Made by a program: the position numbers and the translations under genes. Under the pieces are notes generated by a model. The model had not been told where the DNA came from. It ran no database searches and worked only from the letters and a program-made list of their open reading frames with translations. Of a stretch of DNA of 8,342 nt, positions 1 to 4,828 are shown in pieces (the stretch's first letter is position 1; every line of letters starts with the position of its first letter). Origin of the DNA: Candidatus Omnitrophota bacterium (GTDB taxonomy: Bacteria > Omnitrophota > Koll11 > VGKN01); NCBI GenBank assembly GCA_016867055.1, contig VGKN01000051.1, forward strand, positions 1-8,342, written 5' to 3'.

Positions 1-567
1 CGAAGTCAGTATGGTACCAATCGTATATTCAGGGAAATCAAAAATTCCTATTTGATAAGGAGAAGGAAAATCATCCAAGTCTTTCTTCAATTTTTCTTGC
101 TTAGTTTCTACTACAATGTTATCTTTTCTAAAAACTATACCTTTTACCGTTTCCATCCCTCGTTTGTATTTGACGCATTCGCACAAAGCAGGTAAAACTA
201 CTTCTCCCTCGCCTTTACATATTACATCAATTGATGGCATCTCTAATAAAGCCTCCTTCGGCATGAATGTTGCATGCGAACCGCCAATTATTGTTACAAT
301 CCTGGGATTTATTTTTTTTGCCAACTCGGCTATTGCTAAAACTTCCCGCATATTGTACTGACAAACAGATAATCCTACTATCTGGGGATGAAACTTTTCA
401 ATAAGATTTACTATCTGCTTAAGACTTTTGGGCTTGTCTATAGCAAGATCCTCAAGTAGCGTATCTATCCCTTGATTTATTAAGGTAGCAGCTATATAAC
501 CTAAAGAAATAGGAAAAAGGCCTTTACTTCCGGACGGAGGGAAGTGAAAAAGTAATACCTTGGGCAT
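1..567 (-). CDS. B12-binding-domain radical SAM protein, N-terminal part (truncated by window edge)
   Basis: The frame is open from ATG at 567 to the window edge and gives the first 189 residues; the radical SAM core would lie outside. What is visible is a Rossmann-like cobalamin-binding domain: the start MPKVLLFHFPPSG, then SLGYIAATL (about 21-29), GLSVCQYN (65-72), the diagnostic IIGGSHATFMPKE (93-105) and CKGEGE (117-122), all typical of the B12-binding radical SAM (BchE/P-methylase-like) superfamily. I see no classical DxHxxG cobalt-ligand motif, which many members lack. After about residue 165 the segment DDFPSPYQI is the usual linker into the radical SAM barrel. An AGGG-type ribosome site lies about 11 nt before the ATG. 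Such enzymes methylate or rearrange unactivated carbons; the substrate is unknown here. It follows the RiPP-like module on the same strand but is separated by 530 bases with a candidate promoter, so membership of the module is uncertain. CxxxCxxC cannot be checked in this window. Confidence 0.85.
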   Translation of the reverse strand, partial: MPKVLLFHFPPSGSKGLFPISLGYIAATLINQGIDTLLEDLAIDKPKSLKQIVNLIEKFHPQIVGLSVCQYNMREVLAIAELAKKINPRIVTIIGGSHATFMPKEALLEMPSIDVICKGEGEVVLPALCECVKYKRGMETVKGIVFRKDNIVVETKQEKLKKDLDDFPSPYQIGIFDFPEYTIGTILTS

Positions 568-937
568 AATTCTTTATCCCTTCTTGTTCCTTTTTAGATA
601 GATTTCGTTTAACCGAGTAATAAGTTAATTTCTAAACCTGCCTTCTGTTTTATCAATTTGTCTGATGAAGTTTCTATGACCTTAAGGTATTTATAGTTTG
701 AATGGTAGGTTTTTTAACTCTCCTATCTCAATTTTAACAGTTGTATTATAAGAAATTTTGCTGGGCGAACCAATTTCTCCGGTCTGTCCCTTGCTTCGTT
801 CGGATGGTGAGTATATACGAGCCAAGGAGTGTGGTTTTGTGGCTATGAATGTATCAAAAACAATATACTACAAAATTATAAATATATAAACTGAAATCTA
901 GCCATTAAATTAATCAATTTGCTTTTTGCTTCCTTAA

Positions 938-965
938 ATAGTATAACGCAGGAGTATACTGTCAA
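938..965 (-). promoter_or_regulatory. Candidate sigma-70-type promoter for the B12 radical SAM gene
   Basis: On the minus strand a perfect -35 TTGACA (965-960) is followed after 16 bases by TACTAT (943-938), a 4/6 match to the -10 consensus. Transcription would begin near 931 and leave a leader of roughly 360 nt before the ATG at 567. It sits directly after the GC-rich hairpin at 980-1000, as expected for the boundary between two transcription units. Assigned from consensus match only. Confidence 0.45.
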
Positions 966-979
966 GCGGAAAATGTATA

Positions 980-1000
980 CCCTGATGCCGAGCATCGGGG
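980..1000 (-). terminator. GC-rich hairpin, possible weak terminator or dispersed palindrome
   Basis: The 21 bases form a 9-bp stem with a 3-base CGA/TCG loop and one wobble pair (CCCCGATGC / GCATCAGGG on the minus strand). It lies 98 bases beyond the signal peptidase stop and just before the TTGACA site. On the minus strand it is followed by TATACATTTT, a poor U-tract, so intrinsic termination would be weak. Its high GC against the AT-rich surroundings, and the GC-rich CTTGTCGCGGGGG next to it, would also suit a dispersed repeat. Confidence 0.4.
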
Positions 1001-1097
1001 CTTGTCGCGGGGGTCAATGAAAAAAGATTAGTTCTCCTTTATAAGGGAAGGTTTAGAAACTCTTGCTATTTGTAGGAGTGGGGAGGAGTAGGAAAAT

Positions 1098-1604
1098 TTA
1101 AATTTTATATTGCTTAATCTTGCGGATAAGTTTTATCGGAACAAGGTGAGGCGCTCTCAAGGACTCAATGAAATAGGCTATGATAAAAAGTAATACTGGA
1201 AGATTAAATGAAATCCATGCTATTTTAGAGGCTAAGAATCTTTGGAACTTGGTCTCTAAACTAATCCTATTTCTGCCACGCTCAATGCATATAAGCTTGC
1301 CTAATAATAAACCTGAATGAATTGTTTCATATCCCCAAAGAAGAGTATCTCCCTTTGCAATTAAGACCGAGCCTTCTCTTCTTACCAGGCGGTGACAGAT
1401 TATATTATTCTTGCCATTGTTTGAATAAGCAATAATATCACCAATATTAACCTCTTCCCATTGAGCAGACTTTATAACTCCACAATCCCCTGCTTTAATA
1501 AAAGGTAGCATGCTTGAACCTTGAATTCTTGCCCTGATGATTATACCGCTTTTTAAGAGTTCTTTAATAATCATACCCTTTTCTTTATCTGTTGAATAAA
1601 ACAA
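1098..1604 (-). CDS. S26-family signal peptidase-like protease, Ser/His type
   Basis: A protein of 168 residues (158 if the internal ATG at 1574 is used). The peptidase core carries GSSMLPFIKAGD (29-40), with Ser31 as expected nucleophile in the S-M-x-P box; GDIIAY (55-60); CHRLV (70-74), where His71 occupies the place of the general-base Lys of classical bacterial enzymes, as in the SipW/ER-type S26B branch; and AKGD (83-86), matching the conserved KGD box. A hydrophobic helix at about 128-146 followed by a basic tail suggests C-terminal membrane anchoring with the active site outside. Start choice is unclear: TTG at 1604 has an AGAGG only one base away, and the ATG at 1574 has AAGGG equally close. 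It lies 215 bases after the precursor-like ORF on the same strand, so release of the mature peptide is a plausible role, but general secretion cannot be excluded. Confidence 0.85.
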   Translation of the reverse strand: MFYSTDKEKGMIIKELLKSGIIIRARIQGSSMLPFIKAGDCGVIKSAQWEEVNIGDIIAYSNNGKNNIICHRLVRREGSVLIAKGDTLLWGYETIHSGLLLGKLICIERGRNRISLETKFQRFLASKIAWISFNLPVLLFIIAYFIESLRAPHLVPIKLIRKIKQYKI

Positions 1605-1819
1605 ACCTCTTATTAGACAAAGGGATACTTTACCCCAAATTCAAAACCTGCTTTATACAGCTTGCTTGTTTTGAAAGTATGTATATCTCTTAATATAGTA
1701 GTCAGATTTGTTTTTGCTTAGTATTTCAACAATTTTTCTTTTTTATTACCTAAGTATGGGGGACTGAAACAATACTTATCTTCCTTGGGAAAACATCCGC
1801 AATAGATATGCAATCGATA
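1605..1819. other. 215-base spacer between precursor-like ORF and signal peptidase
   Basis: AT-rich, with no ORF worth reporting on either strand; the only minus-strand ATG soon after the precursor stop reads six codons. It contains the inverted repeat at 1751-1778. I see no convincing promoter for the signal peptidase gene. Confidence 0.5.
1751..1778 (-). other. Stem-loop downstream of the precursor-like ORF
   Basis: TAAGTAT (1751-1757) and ATACTTA (1772-1778) form a perfect 7-bp stem around a 14-base loop, 41 bases past the precursor stop. It is followed on the minus strand by A-rich rather than T-rich sequence, so it is not a standard terminator. A position between a peptide gene and the next gene would suit transcript end protection or attenuation, which would raise precursor mRNA over the peptidase mRNA. 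The stem is AT-rich and could be chance. Confidence 0.3.
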
Positions 1820-1969
1820 TTAAGAACTTTCACATCCACAACCAGCTTCTGAAACAGGTACTGGGTCTAATGGTACAGGACCCTTGGCTTTTAACACTGG
1901 AAATTTTTCTTCTTTCAATTCAGGTTTCTTCCACCTTTTTTTCTTATTGGATAAGGGATTTTTATTCAA
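1820..1969 (-). CDS. Probable RiPP precursor peptide, 49 residues, TTG start
   Basis: This short ORF starts at TTG 1969-1967, with GGAGG seven bases upstream, and stops at TAA 1822-1820. The translation begins MNKNPLSNKKKRWKKPELKE, continues through a Pro/Val-rich stretch (about 30-39, GPVPLDPVPV) and ends SEAGCGCESS. The basic N-terminus with Trp13-x-x-Pro16-x-Leu18 resembles the Y-x-x-P-x-L leader motif bound by PqqD-like recognition domains in lasso-peptide systems, so residues 1 to about 25-30 are the likely leader. Cys44 and Cys46 and the terminal Ser48-Ser49 are candidate modification sites. It follows the radical SAM gene by 19 bases and is surely co-transcribed with it. There is no hydrophobic signal sequence. 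Function is inferred from position, ribosome site and composition; I cannot match it to a named precursor family. Confidence 0.78.
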   Translation of the reverse strand: MNKNPLSNKKKRWKKPELKEEKFPVLKAKGPVPLDPVPVSEAGCGCESS

Positions 1970-1974
1970 TTTTA

Positions 1975-1983
1975 CACCTCCTT
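1975..1983 (-). promoter_or_regulatory. Strong Shine-Dalgarno of the precursor-like ORF
   Basis: AAGGAGGTG on the minus strand is almost fully complementary to the 16S rRNA 3' end, and its GGAGG ends seven bases before the TTG. It is the strongest ribosome site I see in the window and decides the non-ATG start of the small ORF; high translation of this gene relative to its neighbours is expected. Confidence 0.8.
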
Positions 1984-1988
1984 TTTAA

Positions 1989-3404
1989 TTAATTGTTTTT
2001 AGAGAAAATACGTGCGTATGTTCTTGATATTTCACAGTATATGCCTATTGGAGTTGTGTAGCTACCGCAGATTTTTTTATTCATGGCAATACATACCAAA
2101 ACACAAAATTTTCTAAATAAGCATGTATTGCAGGCTGTTAAATCTTCACGTTTTATTGCTCTTATTTGACGCAACTTCAGAGAGTGCTTAAGGTAATCTT
2201 TTATAGAATGCTCTTTAATATTCCATCCCTCTAACTCTGCCAACAAGCAAGGCGCAAGATTCCCTTGTGAGTCTATATGTATAGTTGTGCGACCAGAACC
2301 ACAGATACATTCCCGGACTTCCTTATCTCTACGCACTGTAGATAGCGCCTTCTCTTTGTAGGGAATAAATTTTTTAATCTCGGATAAGTATTCCATTAGC
2401 TGTCTATGATTAACCATATGTCTTAGCGGAGCTTTACTGCCATCTTGTTTTGGCAACAATGGTACGCTGCCAATACCGTAAAATCCTACGCCAAGTTCTT
2501 TAGTAATATAATCTTTTATTTCTCGCATGGTTACATCATAGAAATTTTCTTTGAAATTTTCTTTCATTAATATGAATTTTACACCTACAGGTACCCGGTA
2601 TTCTTTCAGCAACCTAATCCCCTGGGTTGTTCTATGGAAAGAGCCTTTTAGTCTGGTAATGCGCTCATGAACCTTTGCAGATACCCCATATAGAGTTGTT
2701 TCTACAATCATAGGATGCATCTTGGAAATTTCTTTGGCTATTCCTTCGTTTATAAGAGTGGCGTTTGTATATATTTTTAACGCAAAACCTTTCTCGCGGG
2801 CATACGCAGCTAATTCAAAAAAATCCTTTCGCATTAGAGGTTCGCCGCCTGTCAAAATAAGTATAAGTGTGCCCAATTCTGAGAGTTGGTCTAATATCTC
2901 AAATATCCACTCTTTAGATAATCCTTCTTCTTTATGGTTATTGTTATAACAGTGGATGCATCTCTGATTGCAAGAGGTATTAAGTTCTAAGGTGGCTTCA
3001 AAAGGTATGCACTCTTTTTGAAATCTGTGATAATGTGTGATAAAAAGTCTATGATTAGTTCTTGTATCATTAAAAGATTGTGGCTTTGTTTTCTGTATTT
3101 TCTTAAGGCCCCCTTTATAATCTATTATCCCGCTTGTCATTGCTTTGGCTAAAAATATCTCGGTATCATTTTTCAACTGCTCCCTATTAACATCATATGC
3201 ATCTCCCAGCTGGCTAACGATTTGATGATAGGAAACTTGCATAGATTGAGCTATAACTTTCCATATATTAGCAGCCGGTCCATTCAATTCTATTAAGGTA
3301 TGGTATGGATATTGACCATTAGCAATTTTTAATACTACGGTGTATTGGGGGTAAATCCGCCAAGCAACATTATTGGCTATATTAACCTTATCGCTCATTT
3401 CCAT
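1989..3404 (-). CDS. Radical SAM/SPASM peptide-modifying enzyme with N-terminal PqqD-like domain
   Basis: A 471-residue, three-part protein. Residues about 1-97 are a PqqD-like fold (NNVAWRIYPQYTVVL at the start, NGPAANIWKVI at 41-51, closing SGIIDYKGG), expected to grip a leader peptide. The radical SAM core carries CNQRCIHC (Cys145, Cys149, Cys152) for the SAM-binding 4Fe-4S cluster and TGGEPL (185-190). The C-terminal SPASM region holds Cys366/Cys368, Cys386 in GNLAPC, Cys425, Cys428, Cys434, Cys438 and Cys457, enough for auxiliary clusters. This layout is that of RiPP maturases making thioether, C-C or related crosslinks; the bond made here cannot be read from sequence. It starts 21 bases after the stand-alone PqqD gene and ends 19 bases before the precursor-like ORF. 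ATG 3404 or ATG 3398 could be the start; neither has a strong ribosome site. It resembles the radical SAM proteins of SynChlorMet-type cassettes. Confidence 0.93.
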   Translation of the reverse strand: MEMSDKVNIANNVAWRIYPQYTVVLKIANGQYPYHTLIELNGPAANIWKVIAQSMQVSYHQIVSQLGDAYDVNREQLKNDTEIFLAKAMTSGIIDYKGGLKKIQKTKPQSFNDTRTNHRLFITHYHRFQKECIPFEATLELNTSCNQRCIHCYNNNHKEEGLSKEWIFEILDQLSELGTLILILTGGEPLMRKDFFELAAYAREKGFALKIYTNATLINEGIAKEISKMHPMIVETTLYGVSAKVHERITRLKGSFHRTTQGIRLLKEYRVPVGVKFILMKENFKENFYDVTMREIKDYITKELGVGFYGIGSVPLLPKQDGSKAPLRHMVNHRQLMEYLSEIKKFIPYKEKALSTVRRDKEVRECICGSGRTTIHIDSQGNLAPCLLAELEGWNIKEHSIKDYLKHSLKLRQIRAIKREDLTACNTCLFRKFCVLVCIAMNKKICGSYTTPIGIYCEISRTYARIFSKNN

Positions 3405-3425
3405 CTTCTATTTGAACTGATGATA

Positions 3426-3713
3426 TTAGAAATCTATCAATCCTTTTTTAAATAAGCTGTCTAAAAAACTTTTTACATGGAATTCCGTTTCCTTAAACCC
3501 TATATCATATTCATTAGTAATCTTTTTAATAATACCTGCTACTGAATTATTCCCATCTATCAACTCCCAAATCCTTGTTGCTGTTTCATTAAAAATATTA
3601 AGTTTCTCTTCCTCCTTAGCTTGATTCTCAAGAGGCATCACTACGGCTTCATTATTAATTATTCGCCAGGCAAGGTTTTTGTTCTTTTTGGGGATTTTAT
3701 TTAGCGAACTCAT
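3426..3713 (-). CDS. Stand-alone PqqD-like RiPP recognition protein (ScmD-like)
   Basis: A 95-residue protein of typical PqqD length. The N-terminal KNLAWRIINNEAVVMPL (13-29) is the first beta-hairpin, FNETATRIWELIDG (41-54) the first helix, and SVAGIIKKITNEYDI with the closing FLDSLFKKGLIDF the remaining helices of the winged-helix fold. PqqD-like proteins bind the leader of a RiPP precursor and present it to the modifying enzyme. The gene overlaps the end of the HprK-like gene by 17 nt, so translation is probably coupled. Its N-terminal hairpin is similar to that of the PqqD domain fused to the radical SAM protein next door (NVAWRIYPQYTVVL), so the module has two recognition domains. Stand-alone PqqD plus HprK-like kinase is a recurrent pair in lasso, SynChlorMet and some polysaccharide loci. 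Confidence 0.88.
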   Translation of the reverse strand: MSSLNKIPKKNKNLAWRIINNEAVVMPLENQAKEEEKLNIFNETATRIWELIDGNNSVAGIIKKITNEYDIGFKETEFHVKSFLDSLFKKGLIDF

Positions 3714-4602
3714 CTAAGAATCTCACTATCGATTCGTCAGGTTTAAAACCAAGGCGATAACAGGCAAGATTATTTACCATTGAAAAACATAACTCAAAAA
3801 CCTTCTTCCTCGCCTGAGGATTTACTGGGAGATAAAAAGTATGTTGCATTAATTTTATTATACTTTCTTTCGGTTGTAAAAGCAAAAGATAATTATCCTT
3901 TGCCTTTTCTAAGAAAAAAATCTCTTTGAGCGCACAGTTTTTATTTGATATTCTTGGGAATTCTCCATGCCAAGGGCTGCCAAACATTCTAAATTGATTT
4001 TTCCCCTTGTGAATAATAATTATTTCATCATTTAACACGGTTAATCCCTTTTTATCAGCGAATTTAGCTATTGTTGATTTGCCACCTCCTGATTGAGCAA
4101 TAAATAGATAACCTTTTTTATTATTCAATATTCCACACGCATGAAGCATAAGTGATTGATATTTAGGTAAAATCAATGAAAGGGGTACTGGAAATAGAGA
4201 TAACAATATCTGATCAAAAAAGAAATTTTGAGTATAAAGTTTAACGCGGTTTAATTTGGCATTAAACCTTGCTCGGGAAGATAGATTTTCCCTTGGTGGA
4301 AAATAAAGGGAAAGAGCGCCATTTTCTCTGCCAAGTTCCCAATTTCGAGTTTGGAAAAGTAGTGACTTAAAATTAGGTTTTTTTATGCAATCTCTATATT
4401 CTATATCAATGCATATCTCCGGCTCTCTGCGAGAAATAAAATTCTTGTAGCATCTCTCTAATTGCTTTCTAATTCCAGGATGTTTTGTTTTCACAGATAT
4501 GCATATATTACCAATCACAAATCTCAGTCCATCTTTTTTATTTATATTAGAACACCTATTTCTATAATGGGTTACATCCTTAGCATTATCTATTCTATTC
4601 AT
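3697..4602 (-). CDS. HPr kinase-like protein (ScmC/HprK-related family)
   Basis: A 301-residue protein whose C-terminal half is an HprK-type kinase domain. Visible are His154 in LMLHACGIL, matching the catalytic-loop His-x-Gly region before the P-loop; the Walker A AQSGGGKST (169-177, Lys175, Ser176); a short acidic motif LNDEIII (190-196) in the place of the HprK Asp pair; and GSPWHGE (208-214), a hallmark of the HprK-related relatives. The N-terminal 140 residues are a family-specific domain without known catalytic motifs. True HPr kinases act on Ser46 of the sugar-transport protein HPr; relatives in RiPP clusters, such as the paeninodin kinase, phosphorylate the C-terminal Ser of the precursor. 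With PqqD and a precursor ending Ser-Ser directly downstream, peptide phosphorylation is the favoured inference. ATG at 4602 has only a weak ribosome site (AGAG). Confidence 0.85.
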   Translation of the reverse strand: MNRIDNAKDVTHYRNRCSNINKKDGLRFVIGNICISVKTKHPGIRKQLERCYKNFISRREPEICIDIEYRDCIKKPNFKSLLFQTRNWELGRENGALSLYFPPRENLSSRARFNAKLNRVKLYTQNFFFDQILLSLFPVPLSLILPKYQSLMLHACGILNNKKGYLFIAQSGGGKSTIAKFADKKGLTVLNDEIIIIHKGKNQFRMFGSPWHGEFPRISNKNCALKEIFFLEKAKDNYLLLLQPKESIIKLMQHTFYLPVNPQARKKVFELCFSMVNNLACYRLGFKPDESIVRFLDEFAK

Positions 4603-4643
4603 ATCTCTAAAATTAATCTTCTTTTAATCAGTCTTTATAGTGA

Positions 4644-4773
4644 ACCCCGCTCCGCGCCTTTATGGTTCGAGTTCGCTCACCATACCGAGCCTGTCGAGGT
4701 ACAGCCGTGCCTGCACACGAAGTATTTACCTCTCAGTAGACTAGGTGTTACGGCGCACAGGCGTAGAACTTCG
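4644..4773. repeat. GC-rich, repeat-like palindromic intergenic element
   Basis: This block stands out as GC-rich in an AT-rich gap. TATGGT (4661-4666) and ACCATA (4679-4684) pair around the loop TCGAGTTCGCTC, followed by CCGAGCCTGTCGAGG (4685-4699), which together look like REP-type elements seen between genes in many environmental bacteria. The other half holds three complementary pairs: CGAAGT/ACTTCG (4718-4723, 4768-4773), GCCGT/ACGGC (4704-4708, 4750-4754) and a wobble-containing 8-mer pair (4709-4716, 4755-4762). It would be transcribed as leader of the HprK-like gene. Copy number elsewhere cannot be judged from one window. Confidence 0.5.
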
Positions 4774-4795
4774 CAGACATCTAACTATTTTTTAT

Positions 4796-4804
4796 ATTAT
4801 ACCA
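4796..4804 (-). promoter_or_regulatory. Extended -10 promoter-like site upstream of the RiPP-like module
   Basis: TGGTATAAT on the minus strand (4804-4796) is a perfect extended -10 (TG-n-TATAAT). The best upstream -35 at suitable spacing is TTTCCC, only 3/6, which is common for extended -10 promoters. It begins 25 bases after the nucleotidyltransferase stop and would start a transcript near 4789, with a leader of about 187 nt through the repeat-like element before the HprK-like ATG. This would let the kinase-PqqD-radical SAM-precursor genes be expressed separately from the sugar genes upstream. Confidence 0.5.
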
Positions 4805-4828
4805 TAATAAAAGATAGGGGAAATAATT

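Larger units (their letters stand above)
568..1097. other. 530-base intergenic region between signal peptidase and B12 radical SAM genes
   Basis: No convincing gene. It holds a GC-rich hairpin (980-1000), a minus-strand promoter-like site (938-965) and a long stretch that would be the 5' leader of the B12 radical SAM gene. Within that stretch the minus strand is open for 58 codons from 867 to a TAA at 691-693 without a credible start or ribosome site; it may be a gene remnant. A 7-bp inverted repeat (AGAAATT / AATTTCT at 778-772 and 757-751 on the minus strand) lies inside it. I recognise no riboswitch or structured RNA family. Confidence 0.6.

Noticed and set aside
116..361. Plus-strand open frame of 81 codons
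   Set aside because: Antisense to the B12-binding domain, whose GGSHAT and KGEGE motifs are clear on the minus strand.
568..1097. tRNA, riboswitch or CRISPR array in the large gap
   Set aside because: No cloverleaf, no regularly spaced repeats and no riboswitch core that I can recognise.
1751..1778. Intrinsic terminator for the precursor operon
   Set aside because: The stem is AT-rich and followed on the minus strand by A-rich rather than U-rich sequence.
2722..2949. Plus-strand open frame of 75 codons
   Set aside because: Antisense to the radical SAM core, including its cluster-binding and GGEP regions.
1820..4602. Lasso-peptide cluster
   Set aside because: Kinase, PqqD-like protein and YxxPxL-like motif are lasso-associated, but no asparagine-synthetase-like cyclase or B2 transglutaminase-type protease is present, and the peptide lacks a suitable Asp/Glu 7-9 residues after a leader cut giving Gly1.
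3697..4602. True HPr kinase/phosphorylase acting on HPr
   Set aside because: The P-loop A-x-S-G-G-G-K-S-T and N-D-E motif differ from the classical G-D-S-G-I-G-K-S-E and Asp pair, the N-terminal domain is unlike HprK, and no PTS gene is nearby.
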